NCBI RefSeq assembly: GCF_902459465.1
Contig: NC_047063.1
Location: forward strand, 186,001-250,000
From: Asterias rubens
Taxonomy: Eukaryota; Echinodermata; Asteroidea; Forcipulatida; Asteriidae
Direction of reading: 5' to 3'
Length of the DNA: 64,000 bases
Of the stretch, positions 12,679-24,847 are shown one piece after another; within the stretch, counting starts at the first letter, position 1; every line of letters begins with the position of its first letter. Made by a program: the position numbers and the translations under genes. The notes under the pieces were generated by a model. The model ran no database searches and was not told where the DNA came from. It saw only the letters and a list, made by a program, of their open reading frames with translations.

Positions 12679-12835
12679 GGAACCAAAACACCCAGCTTTT
12701 TCTATGCATCATATTTATTCATAATGCAACAATAATGGGAGTGATTTCTTTTACAACACACTAGAATTAACGTAAGAATAACAGAGGGTGTTGTATGCGA
12801 CAGACTTGAGACTGTATGTCACTCTTCACTAAGAG

Positions 12836-12976
12836 CTGGGGTGGATTTCACTAAGAGTCTAGTCTTATCTCAAGTTTTACTAATCCTTACTAAGGAAAAG
12901 CCTGAAGTTTTTAATAACTCCTAAAGAGTCCTAGGACTAGTCCTAAGTGAGGACTTCTTTGTGAAATCAACCCGTG
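12836..12976. mobile_element. Hairpin MITE with GATTTCAC termini
   Basis: The ends ggatttcactaagagt and gaggacttctttgtgaaatc are inverted, and the interior carries the palindrome-like ctaggactagtcctaa. Relatives lie at 41867-42008 and, partly, 63776-63830. It is non-coding and lies about 160 bases beyond the UBA3 stop codon, possibly in the 3' UTR. Confidence 0.7.
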
Positions 12977-13192
12977 GATAGTTGTGTTATGGATGATTCT
13001 GAAATGATTTTATATCATTGGTTATGATGCTCTCAGCGATTAACACCCAAACATGCTCAACATTGTGGTTTGTAGCATAAAGCTATGTTGAATGGAACAC
13101 TTACTTGTGTATTTAAGTCTTATGGGCCAATTACATTCATGTTTTTGTGCACAATCTTAAGTAAAATGTATAAAAGTTGGACATTTTATTCT

Positions 13193-14990
13193 GTTGTAGT
13201 TATTTCCTATGTAGAATCTATTTATGGAGAAATTGGAAGCACTGTGTGCATATCTGTGCTATCATTTCCTATGTAGAATCTATTTATGGAGAAATTGGAA
13301 GCACTGTGTGCATATCTGTGCTATCATTTCCTATGTAGAATCTATTTATGGAGAAATTGGAAGCACTGTGTGCATATCTGTGCTATCATTTCCTATGTAG
13401 AATCTATTTATGGAGAAATTGGAAGCACTGTGTGCATATCTGTGCTATCATTTCCTATGTAGAATCTATTTATGGAGAAATTGGAAGCACTGTGTGCATA
13501 TCTGTGCTATCATTTCCTATGTAGAATCTATTTATGGAGAAATTGGAAGCACTGTGTGCATATCTGTGCTATCATTTCCTATGTAGAATCTATTTATGGA
13601 GAAATTGGAAGCACTGTGTGCATATCTGTGCTATCATTTCCTATGTAGAATCTATTTATGGAGAAATTGGAAGCACTGTGTGCATATCTGTGCTATCATT
13701 TCCTATGTAGAATCTATTTATGGAGAAATTGGAAGCACTGTGTGCATATCTGTGCTATCATTTCCTATGTAGAATCTATTTATGGAGAAATTGGAAGCAC
13801 TGTGTGCATATCTGTGCTATCATTTCCTATGTAGAATCTATTTATGGAGAAATTGGAAGCACTGTGTGCATATCTGTGCTATCATTTCCTATGTAGAATC
13901 TATTTATGGAGAAATTGGAAGCACTGTGTGCATATCTGTGCTATCATTTCCTATGTAGAATCTATTTATGGAGAAATTGGAAGCACTGTGTGCATATCTG
14001 TGCTATCATTTCCTATGTAGAATCTATTTATGGAGAAATTGGAAGCACTGTGTGCATATCTGTGCTATCATTTCCTATGTAGAATCTATTTATGGAGAAA
14101 TTGGAAGCACTGTGTGCATATCTGTGCTATCATTTCCTATGTAGAATCTATTTATGGAGAAATTGGAAGCACTGTGTGCATATCTGTGCCATCATTTCCT
14201 ATGTAGAATCTATTTATGGAGAAATTGGAAGCACTGTGTGCATATCTGTGCTATCATTTCCTATGTAGAATCTATTTATGGAGAAATTGGAAGCACTGTG
14301 TGCATATCTGTGCTATCATTTCCTATGTAGAATCTATTTATGGAGAAATTGGAAGCACTGTGTGCATATCTGTGCTATCATTTCCTATGTAGAATCTATT
14401 TATGGAGAAATTGGAAGCACTGTGTGCATATCTGTGCTATCATTTCCTATGTAGAATCTATTTATGGAGAAATTGGAAGCACTGTGTGCATATCTGTGCT
14501 ATCATTTCCTATGTAGAATCTATTTATGGAGAAATTGGAAGCACTGTGTGCATATCTGTGCTATCATTTCCTATGTAGAATCTATTTATGGAGAAATTGG
14601 AAGCACTGTGTGCATATCTGTGCTATCATTTCCTATGTAGAATCTATTTATGGAGAAATTGGAAGCACTGTGTGCATATCTGTGCTATCATTTCCTATGT
14701 AGAATCTATTTATGGAGAAATTGGAAGCACTGTGTGCATATCTGTGCTATCATTTCCTATGTAGAATCTATTTATGGAGAAATTGGAAGCACTGTGTGCA
14801 TATCTGTGCTATCATTTCCTATGTAGAATCTATTTATGGAGAAATTGGAAGCACTGTGTGCATATCTGTGCTATCATTTCCTATGTAGAATCTATTTATG
14901 GAGAAATTGGAAGCACTGTGTGCATATCTGTGCTATCATTTCCTATGTAGAATCTATTTATGGAGAAATTGGAAGCACTGTGTGCATAGT
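13193..14990. repeat. 62-bp minisatellite, about 29 copies
   Basis: The unit containing cctatgtagaatctatttat then ggagaaattggaagcactgt recurs every 62 bp, from its first cctatg at 13206 to its last at 14942. Copies are nearly identical; one visible variant near 14190 has gtgccatc for gtgctatc. Such uniformity points to recent expansion or active homogenisation. 62 is not a multiple of three and each unit carries stops, so it is not coding. Confidence 0.97.
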
Positions 14991-15923
14991 GCAAAGTGCT
15001 TACAGTATGATATAATGTCAGCCCATGGTCTGACTAGTAGGGAGTCGCATTGTAAATTAAGATGTGGTAAGCTTGTAAAGACGCAAATGTCGCCTAAAGT
15101 GACAGTAACCTAGGAATTTGACACCCAACACACAACCCAAAAATTTGTAATGTTATCTGGTTCAACACGCACATATCATTTGAAGCACACACAAAATACA
15201 ATGTATGCATTTGATATATTATGGTCACTTGCAAATGTCAAATTGTTCCTCAACCATGCACATACTTGTCTGCATCCAGGTTGACTTGGAATGTTACTGC
15301 ATAAATAAACAAACAGTAATGCTCTAGCCAATATACTTGCTACATTTTCATGTGCAAAATCAATGGATGAACATAGAGTGTCAATGAATTACAGTCAACA
15401 TAACTACATCAAGGATGCACAGCCTAAATCTGACACCCCTCCCCCTGACTCAATGGGTTTGTTAAATCACATATTGGTTTCCACTCTTGGAAGTTACCAT
15501 CAAGCCATGTTGATATAGTGTGATTGATAACCGAGGCATGATGCATCTTCCCATGGGTGTAGTTTGTTACACTCTTGAAGGTCTGTATAAATAACATTCA
15601 CACTGCAGTAATTGGTTTGATTACTTGCAGTATGCCAATTACAACCAGGGTAGAAATATCACGCACTAACCTCACAGACATTTTCTTTTACTCGTCATCA
15701 ATTTGTATTGTACTATTTATTGGGGTGCAGTTTAGCATGTAAATTCTACCTCCACGGTCCTACACTAGTCTTACACACTTCGTTATTTTTGTACATTACG
15801 CATAAAAGAACATGTTACCACGGCAAGGTTCTTCAATGGACCCCTATTTAAACCTGCACAGCTTTTCTGTGCAGTCATAATAATAATTATAGGGGCAGTT
15901 AAAGACACTCCTAGCACAGGAGT

Positions 15924-16090
15924 GATGCAGTATCAAGTGGGCCTACAATGAGTTACATAGACAGTGATACGCCTATGTTATGCAGTATCAAGTGGGCCTA
16001 CAATGAGTTTACATAGACAGTGATACGCCTATGTTATGCAGTATCAAGTGGGCCTACAATGAGTTACATAGACAGTGATACGCCTATGTT
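15924..16090. repeat. 55-bp tandem repeat, three copies
   Basis: Three consecutive copies of a 55-56 bp unit beginning atgcagtatcaagtgggcct start at 15925, 15980 and 16036. The second copy differs by one extra base. Confidence 0.9.
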
Positions 16091-17779
16091 TCGATACCCC
16101 GACACCCCTAATGTATTTTCCTATCTCCAACGCTAGAGTTGAGAGCATTTGGGGGGGGGGGGGATTGAAAAAGAGTATTCTCTGTCATGACCATAACCCA
16201 GACAAGGCCAATTTGGCTACTTTATTGATGGAACAAATGTTCTGAAAAAATAGAAAACAATGATTTTTTGTTTGTTACATTTGAACATAGAATGTTTTTT
16301 TTGCAGCTATTATTTGCCATGTTTTCACAAGCTGCTGGCAGCCCTTGTTTCTAAAGAAAGAAAAGTCTAATTTATAAACAGAGGGTATGTGTGCGTTTAA
16401 CGCCTAATGCTACTGAAAAACACCAGTCGATGATTCATCAATAAATACAAATGTAAATTGAAACAGAGTGTCTTTTCAGTTTCTAATTTAATCTGAATGT
16501 TTGCCCTAGTACAATACGTTGAGATTCTGGTTTCTGGTTTTTCAGGAAACTTGTAATAAAAAATCCCAGTATAGATGACCAATCAGTGACTTGAAAGAAC
16601 ATTCGCCAGTAGAGCTGACCAGAGTGTCTTATGACGTCCAAGAAAACATAATGTTGATAAACATAACGTTAGTTCCAAACAGAAATGAATAAAACCAAAT
16701 ATCGATTGCTCCCACAACAGTACATGATTCCAGGGTACAATTCGTTATGGCGACTGTATAAGCTAACCATGTGCTTTACAAATGGCAAAAATAAACAGGA
16801 ACCCTTTCAAAATCTGTACACATGGCAGTGTATTTCTTAAGCAAAAAACTTATTTGGAAGCAGATTTGGTTCATTTTAGACTGCTTGTTTAAACTTTAGC
16901 AGCTCTATGAATTTGGAACTTGATTCCATAAAGCCTGGAAGCAGACAATTCCTGCCAACAGCAAATGACCCGTATCACAGTTTGTATTTCATAACAAGAA
17001 GCAAAGCAAACGATACGCTACCTTGCCAGCAGTCATCTTGTAAGCATATGAGATGACATAACAATGGAAATCCATTATGGATGCCCACACACATTATCAA
17101 ATAAAAAGGGTCTACTGTTTTAATCATCAGGTACGCCAAGTTGAAAGACCCTATTAAGTAACACCTTGTAATGGTTTCTTCAGGTAATGTGTTGCAACCT
17201 GCAGCAAACCGCGCCAGCAACACTGGGGCAAAACCCCTTCTCTTAACAATATAAGTACATGTATTGGGGCTTTGACATCAATATGCACAACACACTGGAC
17301 CTACGTCCATAAAAAGCATTTATGGGCAAGTGTCTTGCCCAAGGCATTTATGGGCAAGTGTCTTGCCCAAGGACTCGAGTGCAATGACTGGGATTCAAAT
17401 CCTTAATCGGACAATCAACAACATAACTTGAGTCCTGTGCACCAAACAGCTCAACAAGGAAGACGTGTTTCAGTTTTTGAAACAACATTTTCTTGAACCT
17501 TTAAGTAAAAGGAACTAGCATAGAATATCTTAAACTATCTTCTCACATTTTGTGAGAAATATGAAAAGGAGTAAATAAAAAAATTATTTCAGCCTAAATT
17601 CATGAGGATACTTTATAATAATGCAAAAAGTGTATTGCATTTATTTTATGTGAATCACGAAACAAACAGCAACAGTTGTACGTTGTTGCATCCAAAGGAC
17701 AAGACAATTAGAACTAAGAGAGGTTTGCAATAACACAATGTAAAAATATCTTTCTCAAGAGCACCGGTGGTTAATGACT

Positions 17780-17995
17780 TAAGTCAAACTGCAGGCCGAT
17801 ACGCACGCTCAAATTGTACTTTGAAGGTTGATATGCACAAATTGCAGACTGGTCTGTACCAATTACAGGCCGGTACGCACAAGTTACAGGCCTATTAGCA
17901 CGAATTGCAGGCTGGTACGCACGGATTACAGGCCGATTAACACAAGTTGCAGACTGGTCTGCACGCACAACAGGCCGTTAAGCAAAAATTGCAGT
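17780..17995. repeat. Degenerate ~21-bp tandem repeat
   Basis: Imperfect alternating blocks of the types aattgcagactggt, attacaggccggtacgcac and cacaagttgcag repeat about ten times. The same pattern gives mirror-image short open frames on both strands that read as repeats and not as proteins. Confidence 0.7.
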
Positions 17996-18429
17996 CAAAC
18001 CTCAACAAAATCAAAATGTTATTTAAAATAATTTATTCTGATAGATTTAAGCTCAAATTCCCAGAAATCATAAAATAAAACCATTTAAAATGCTCTGCAG
18101 ACTTCACAGAACAGCTTTTAAAAACCATGCATAAAAATCAAGTAAAAAACATACAGAGGACCTTGTTTCAATTTCAGGTGCTTCATCTAAACTTGTAAAA
18201 TTTGGATCCAGAATTCCCCCAGCTTTAAAGAATACTGAGGACAACCCAGGTGTAATTAAATTCAGCCCATTCCTCTGAACATGCTTTCTGTTCCACTGCT
18301 ACATAGAAGTGCATCTATGTCTTGTCTTAATGGACTCTGCAACAATAACCTTTTTTAGAGTTCACAAGGGCAAGGTTCTAAACCCCCTTCTCTTGTTTTG
18401 ATAAGTGTATGCGTACTGGGTTCTTTCCG

Positions 18430-19290
18430 TGCATTCACAACACACATGATCTAAGGCTTTATGTCCTATCTGAAGGATAAAGCAATCATGGTTATTAAGT
18501 ATCTTGCTCAAGGACACAAGTGTCATGCCCGGGACTCAAAAACCCACACTCTGCTAATCAGAAACAGCAGAACTTGCTTAAAAGGACACAAGTGTCATGC
18601 CCGGTGTGGCGGTTTCAGTCTTCCGCCGTGTTCAGTTTTCCGGGTGACCTGTCAGATACCGCCGCGAGTACCCTGGCGAGTACTGTAGTTCTCTCAGCAG
18701 AGACCCCAAATTGTTTATTATTACGATTCTTTTCTGTGTAGTCACATAATCTCTTGCCCCATCTTTACATGTATTCATGGCTTTAGGCAGGTCACACTCT
18801 GCTTGCATAAAAAACAACTCATACGATCCACGCGTTTGCCGCTAGTTGTACTCGACTCGTGGACGCCGCCATGGCAGCTAAACCGGAGGGTAACGGATGA
18901 CTCAATACGGCACTAAAAATGGACTACTTTCGCTTGCTGTGAGCAGGCATCGCATGACGTAATGCTACCGTATTTGGTCATTCGGAAAACTGAACACAGC
19001 GGAAAGTTGAAACCGCCACACTGGGACTCGAATCAAACTCTGCTGATCAGAAACAGCAGAACTTGCTTAAGGACACAAAAATGCCCGGGACTCGAACCCA
19101 CACTCGACTGATCAGAAACAGCAGAACTTGCTTAAAAGCCCGGGACTCGAACCCACACTCGACTGATCAGAAACAGCAGAACTTGCTTAAAAGGACACAA
19201 GTGTCATGCCTGGGACTCGAACCCACACTCGATTGATCAGAAACAGCAGAGCCCGAGCATGGTAAGTTTTACCACTCAGCCACAACTTGC
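18430..19290 (-). mobile_element. Cluster of truncated, tandem tRNA-derived SINE pieces
   Basis: At least five partial copies of the minus-oriented SINE are packed here. Each carries the B-box block (gggactcgaacccacactc on the + strand) and tgatcagaaacagcaga, joined by cttgcttaaaaggacacaag. The pieces repeat every 55-70 bp, so SINE fragments have been tandemly duplicated. One copy is split by the MITE at 18605-19020. Confidence 0.75.
18605..19020. mobile_element. 416-bp MITE nested in a SINE
   Basis: Inverted termini of about 38 bp: the left begins tgtggcggtttcagtcttcc and the right ends ggaaagttgaaaccgccaca. The arms also share gtgttcagttttccg. On either side the host SINE sequence resumes (…catgcccgg before, ctgggactcg after), so the insertion point is clear. 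There is no coding capacity. A short flanking match (ccgg/ctgg) could be the remains of a target duplication, but this is unsure. Confidence 0.8.
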
Positions 19291-19444
19291 TCTGTGGTTG
19301 ATAATACTCTGGAAGATTTCAAGCATAATCAAGTACTGAGACTCTATACATGTTTATGTTACATCAAAATGGCAGCATTAAATAATAATATATACACTAT
19401 GATATACAATTTAATTGGTTAATAATTAGCCAGTGAAGTTGATG

Positions 19445-22400
19445 TTATTTTTTTCTGCCTTTTGTGACCGTAGTCCATCCATCATCATCAGTCTCAGGTT
19501 TTGGAGATTCTAAGAAAATAAAGCAGAGAAATAGAAAGATGTTATGTAATTGCTCATGATGGGATCAGCTAGTTAAAGTTTTACAAAAGCAATATTTTAA
19601 GATTGTTTACTTTTTCATCAAATTAAGATAACAATACATCATAAGTGTAGCTAAGAACTACATTTAGTCAAATTAGATGTTAGTTTTGCATCAGGGTTAA
19701 AGAACAAAACTTTTTTTCTACAAAACTCAGGGAAATTACAGAGTATACAGTCAGTGCTTAAAATAATACACATCGGTGAAAGGGTAAAAACACTTTAGAA
19801 ATTGTGTATACAAAGCAATTTACAATATCACTATTAAATCACCATGATCTAATTAGGGTTTGAAATACAAATTGAAACAATTGAACAATTAACAAATCCT
19901 GATACACAAAGGATAATGTCATCATGAAATCAAGCAATATCACATGAAAATTACAAAGGATAAAGTCATCACATGACATCAAGTAATATCGAATGAAAAT
20001 AGCAAAGGATAAAGTCATCATGAAATCCAGCAATATCACATTAAAATAGCAAAGGATAAAGTCATCATGAAATCAAGCAATATCACATGAAAATTACAAA
20101 GGATAAAGTCATCACATGACATCAAGTAATATCGAATGAAAATAGCAAAGGATAAAGTCATCATGAAATCCAGCAATATCACATTAAAATAGCAAATACA
20201 AAAACACATCAATGTAAACACCAAGCATCAAATAACGTAAACAAGGAAATGTTAAATTAACACAAACATTAAATAGAAAAATGGGAAAGAAGTATTCAGT
20301 GCATTGCCCATACACATAAATGTCATGACCAGGATTTGAACCCGCTCTTCAATTCCTAAACCACCCTGACTAGAGTTCACTGCTCTACCCTGCTCGGCCA
20401 TGACACACTACATTAACATTTATGTTGAACTAGGTAGTCTAATCAAATTACCTGTTTTGCTAGGTTGTTCTTGATCGTTGAATCCATTTATCACTGGTGT
20501 CCCGTCATTGGTACTCATCTCTATATTGCCCATCATAGCATGTAGATTATGTTCATGAGGTGGAGCATCATCTGTATCCTAGAACCAGACGGAAATTATA
20601 CTCAATTTATTTATTTCAACTAAAGGTAAGAATACATTATATTTACAATAAAACATGCATCAAAACAAATTCCACAAATTCAAGGAAACAGGATAACCCT
20701 GACACTCATGGACGACCCCCACACCATCTTGACATTTAAAGAATATTGCTCAAGGAAACAAGTGTCATTGAACTCACACACAAGACCACCAGAGCTTGAG
20801 TCTGGTGCTGCACTAGATCACTCAAACATGACACACTATAAAAAGAACTTGAGTCTGGTGCTGCACTAGATCACTCAAACATGACACACTATAAAAAGAA
20901 CTTGAGTCTGGTGCTGCACTAGATCACTCAAACATGACACACTATAAAAAGAACTTGAGTCTGGTGCTGCACTAGATCACTCAAACATGACACACTATAA
21001 AAAGAACTTGAGTCTGGTGGTGCACTAGATCACTCAAACATGACACAATATAAAAAGAGAACAAACAAAAGCTTAACAACGGGCCTAAAATTTCACTTTT
21101 GAAAGGGCAAGGCCATTTTCATTTAGCAAAGGGCACTTGTGTTTGAATCTCTTAAGGTCAATGGGAAACTTTTCAAGGGGCACAAAGGCCAAGACTAGGA
21201 GCAATGGAGTCCATGGGCTTTATGGCCTTCATCTTATTCCAGGTCTGTAGCAAACACAAAGGTAAAATACCATGATATAGTGAAAATACAGTGAAGATTT
21301 ACAACTACTTAGCAATGTAAGGGTACAAATTGAAATCTGATGTTTTAATAATTTCTGAAGGAAATAAAATTCACATTTATTCACAGGACAAAATTGGTTA
21401 AAATGCCCGAGGCTTGGACAGCGAGCTTTGTACATTGTGTTACCTCTGTATCTTGACTAGCAGCTGCTTGGCAGGAATCTAGGCTAGCTTTAGGTGCTTC
21501 TTGAATGCTCTGTAATACAACAGCATGGCTCCCTGATTTACACATATCAAAATCACCACAAATCCTCTTCGATATCTAATGAAGGGATAAAAAAGAAGCA
21601 AGATTTTTTGTTAATTCAGGGTTTACATGTATATCTACATTTGTTGTGATTTTCTTCATAGTATAGACCATGTGAACTTGGTTTACAATGTATGGGACCT
21701 TGTACATTCTTTGGCTAGTCTGGCAGGCAAGATAATGTACTGATCAAATGGGAAAGTTGACTTTTTGTGTCATGATTTCCACATAAATCCAAAAGTTATG
21801 AAAGTAAAAGCTGCACAAGTTGTGAAATGTGCCCCCTTTCAACATATCAAAAGTTGATAAGAATTAAACAGTTCAATTTTATGTTTTCTTCCATTGGGCT
21901 GTGTACAGTCCAGGCTCTATGGCTCTTTTGTAAACATGTAATGTCATAGGTCACACTGTCAATACAAAGCTTAATAATACTGTTTTAGTGTTCAGCATCT
22001 CCTAAAATTTGATATCTAGTTTCAGACTTGTTTGTCGACAATGCCTCTCATTTTCAGGAAAACCACACATCGATGTATCTCATCATGTTAAAGACACTGG
22101 ACACTACTGGTAATTGTCACAGACCAGTCTCCTCACTTGTGTATCTCAACATATGCATCAAATAACAAACCTGTGCAAGTTGGAGCTCAATTGGTCGTCG
22201 AAGCTGTGAGATAATAATGAAAGAAAAAAACGACCATGTCACACGAAGTTGTGTGCGTTTAGATAGTTGATTTCGAGACCTCAAGTTCTAAACTTGAGGT
22301 CTCGAAATCAAATTGGTGGAAAATTACTTCTTTCTCGAAAACTACGTCACTTCAGAGGGAGCCGTTTCTCACAATGTTTTATACTGTCAACCTCTCCCCG

Positions 22401-24847
22401 TTACTCGTTACCAAGTGAGGTTTTATGCTGATAATTATTTTGAGGAATTACCAATAGTGTCCACTGCCTTTAAGGCTCAAATCAGGAAAAAGTAAAGGTT
22501 TCTGAAGTTCATACCGATAACAAGCTTCCATCTTCAGCTCTTGTGTCAAATTCATTATCCAGGATCTCAGAAATGAATCCCTCTAACTCATCAGGCTCAA
22601 TGCCATCTGTAAACAAGTCCAGAATTAATCTTAATAAATAACAATCATTTGTTGTTAGCATTCAATATACACAGGTGCATAACTGTTATGATAAAAAAAA
22701 ATAACAACAAAGAAATGACATTGATAACAAGCTAAAAACTCACAATAAGAAAATCACAATAAGAACATAAGTTGCAGAAAATCTATACATGTAAAAATAC
22801 CACAATAAATAAATGATTGAACAAAACCAATTAAGAACTTGAGATTAGTGAGATATTGGAAAAAGCATTGAGAATAAGACAATGAATATAGCACAGCAAG
22901 AACCATGACAAAGGAAAAAGGAATCAGTTTAAACAGATGTTCAGTACTGATTTAAAAACTTCAAAGCTACTAGCATTCCAAACAGTTAACACGTACATCC
23001 CTTATTATCCAAACAACGAATAATAAAACCAATATCTGCCTTACCATTATCTTGAAACCAATTGTACACTGCATCTACCATCCATGAAGCTTTTTCTCGA
23101 CCATGGATTCCACCATACCCATGATGGACGGCTAGCTGAAAACATGTGGAGAAAGCAGAGTGATAAATTCAAATCTAGAGTTTGGTTTAAGCAATAACGT
23201 AACCCTCCTCTTGACAGTCGCCAGGCCGAAGGGTTACGAGATTCTTTCAATCGGCAAATGACAATCTGGTCCAACACGTACAATTTCGACAGCTAGTCAC
23301 CAGATTTGCCCCACTTTTTACCACTTTCAAAAATCATGACACAAATTCTGAGGGCATGAACTTCATCCTCAATGTCTAATGAACACTCAAAACACCATTG
23401 TCATAGGCATTGAGAAAATATATATAAAGAAAGCGTTTGCAAAGCGATGTGAGAGGTTCAAAATATAAACCTGGGAATTCGCTCCGGGATCTGGTAAGTT
23501 TTTGTCCTTTTTTGTTCAAAAATATTTTCTCAACTGTGTTTTGAGTGTTCATTAGACATTGAGGATTAAGTTCGTGCCCTTAGAATTTGTGTCATGATTT
23601 TTGAAAGTGGTAAAAAGGGGGCAAATCTGGTGACTAGCTGTCAAATTATACGTGTTGGACCAGATTGTCATTTGCCGCTCGAAAGAATCTCGTAACTCTC
23701 CGGCCTGACGGCCGACGGGAGGAGGGTTACGTTATCGCAACTAGCCACTCATTAGAAGAATGCAACAAGTTGGTTCTTGACAGTCGAGTCCCTTTTTGAA
23801 GAATAGAAAAATAATATTCACATAGAATCATTTATGTACTAATAACTAGGTAAGGAAACAACAAGAAAATTAGATATTACACAGCAATGTGCAGCTTGAA
23901 AATCACCAATACTTAGTCAGAGTTGATGCAGTGGACAATAAACCACTGACCTTCCTTGGCAAAGACAGGCTTAGCCTAAGCGCTCATAATTACTTCCCCT
24001 CCAGCAGAATGCTAGCCTCTTTAACCTTTGTCATGTTACATGCCCCAGGCATTTGCATATTACCGCATATTGTCAATTGGGAAAAGTTTCCGTATGGCGC
24101 CTTTTTCATTCAATATGAAATAATACAGTATAATTTACCTCAATGAGACATCCCTTTTGTAAAAATGAGTGAAAATGTGGTGGCGCCATACTAAAGTTAT
24201 CCATCAATGGAAACATTCCACATCGAATGGATGCTTCATTTTTTAGATAAGATAAAAATCTTGTTCTTTAACTATTCTTGTCATGCTTGCATGCTTAGAA
24301 GACTTGCCCTTTTTTAGTTGTTACTACTGTACTCAACAACAACTACAACTTACAAGTACAAGTACAACATTAATATTTAAACACACAATCACTCATCTCA
24401 TTACAACAAATTTGTGTATGGTGCAAACTTTCTTGGTGATGAGCGAGTGCCAAATTGGCAAGTTGGTGTGATGTTCCCTGGAAGGATGCTTTGCCGACTA
24501 CGTGTATATAATTCAGATTCAGAAGTTTGTGGGTGCCGAAGTCCAAGTGTGATCCGGCATGTGTGTGTAGTCGTAGTCGTACAGTGTCACATGTTGGCCG
24601 GGCACATGTGCCGGGTTCGGTTGCATTGCAAAGCCAAAAGCAAACCCAAATTTAATAATTTTTAAAGTTCGTTTGTATCCCATAAAATAATACAAGTGAA
24701 AATACTCTGACCCAATTCAAATTCATTGTTATTAAATGCCCAACACACACAAATTTAATTTAATACCTGGAGCACTGTCCATCCGTCAAAAATGCTGGAA
24801 ATACTTCGGTAGAAAATTCCGAGCGGCGAGTCGCAGGAGGCCGCCAT
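19445..24847 (-). CDS. TSR2: Pre-rRNA-processing protein TSR2
   Basis: TSR2 escorts ribosomal protein eS26 from importin to the pre-40S particle and is needed for 20S pre-rRNA maturation. Six exons on the minus strand join in frame: 24767-24847, 23045-23135, 22515-22606, 21444-21575, 20452-20578 and 19445-19509. They give 195 residues; the human protein has about 190. The start MAASCDSPLG is the first ATG of exon 1. Family landmarks are IFDGWTVLQLAVHHGYGG with REKASWMVDAVYNWF (residues ~20-55), the helix DELEGFISEILDNEFDT with EDGSL (~60-85), a low-complexity polar linker, and the acidic plus DGWTTV tail ending GRKK. A large inverted-repeat element fills much of intron 1, and a TTAA MITE lies in intron 3. 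Upstream on the same strand is ALG12, 3.9 kb away. The identity is firm. Confidence 0.93.
19905..20195. repeat. ~47-bp repeat in higher-order pairs
   Basis: Units of about 47 bp containing aaaggataaagtcatca and gcaatatcacat repeat about six times in the last TSR2 intron. Alternating variants (atcatgaaatc and atcacatgacatc) form a larger repeating block. They produce short minus-strand frames that are not genes. Confidence 0.8.
20300..20412 (-). mobile_element. Diverged tRNA-derived SINE
   Basis: On the minus strand an A-box-like atggccgagcagggtagagc is followed by a B box gggttcaaatcc and the tail gtcatgac. It is a diverged member of the window's SINE family, in the last TSR2 intron. Confidence 0.65.
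20792..21056. repeat. 53-bp minisatellite made from SINE sequence, five copies
   Basis: Five copies of a 53-bp unit (cttgagtctggtgctgcact onward, at 20795, 20848, 20901, 20954 and 21007). The first copy is continuous with SINE sequence to its left (caagtgtcatt…caccagagcttgag), so the array arose by duplicating the head of a SINE. It lies in the fourth TSR2 intron (20579-21443). Confidence 0.9.
21099..21205. repeat. Dispersed GGGCAAGGCC repeat
   Basis: This is a copy of the element at 1425-1510: gaaagggcaaggccattttc, then gcaaagggcacttgtgtttg, then gggaaacttttcaaggggc. The class is unknown. Confidence 0.55.
22087..22477. mobile_element. Full-length MITE with TTAA target site
   Basis: Both ends show TTAA next to inverted termini of about 24 bp (agacactggacactactggt on the left; accaatagtgtccactgcct on the right). 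TTAA duplications are typical of piggyBac-type elements. The centre is a perfect inverted repeat: arms 22267-22287 and 22291-22311 (ttgatttcgagacctcaagt and its complement) around a three-base spacer. There is no coding capacity. Other copies lie at 1527-1689, 33388-33759 and 54515-55320. Confidence 0.85.
23194..23735. mobile_element. 542-bp foldback element with ~205-bp inverted arms
   Basis: The left arm (23194-~23400, starting ataacgtaaccctcctc) and right arm (~23529-23735, ending gagggttacgttat) are inverted copies with only scattered mismatches over about 205 bp. The spacer of about 130 bp holds gggaattcgctccgggatct. It lies wholly within TSR2 intron 1, starting 59 bases from the 5' edge of exon 2. 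I could not define the target duplication. Confidence 0.88.

Larger units (their letters stand above)
12679..19444. other. Intergenic region between convergent UBA3 and TSR2
   Basis: UBA3 (+) and TSR2 (-) converge on this 6.8-kb gap. It holds a hairpin MITE, the 62-bp array, a three-copy 55-bp repeat, a degenerate ~21-bp repeat, a SINE cluster with a nested MITE, a poly-G run near 16150-16163 and two short direct copies of gcatttatgggcaagtgtct near 17320-17370. I found no gene; the open frames here are short and featureless. Confidence 0.6.
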
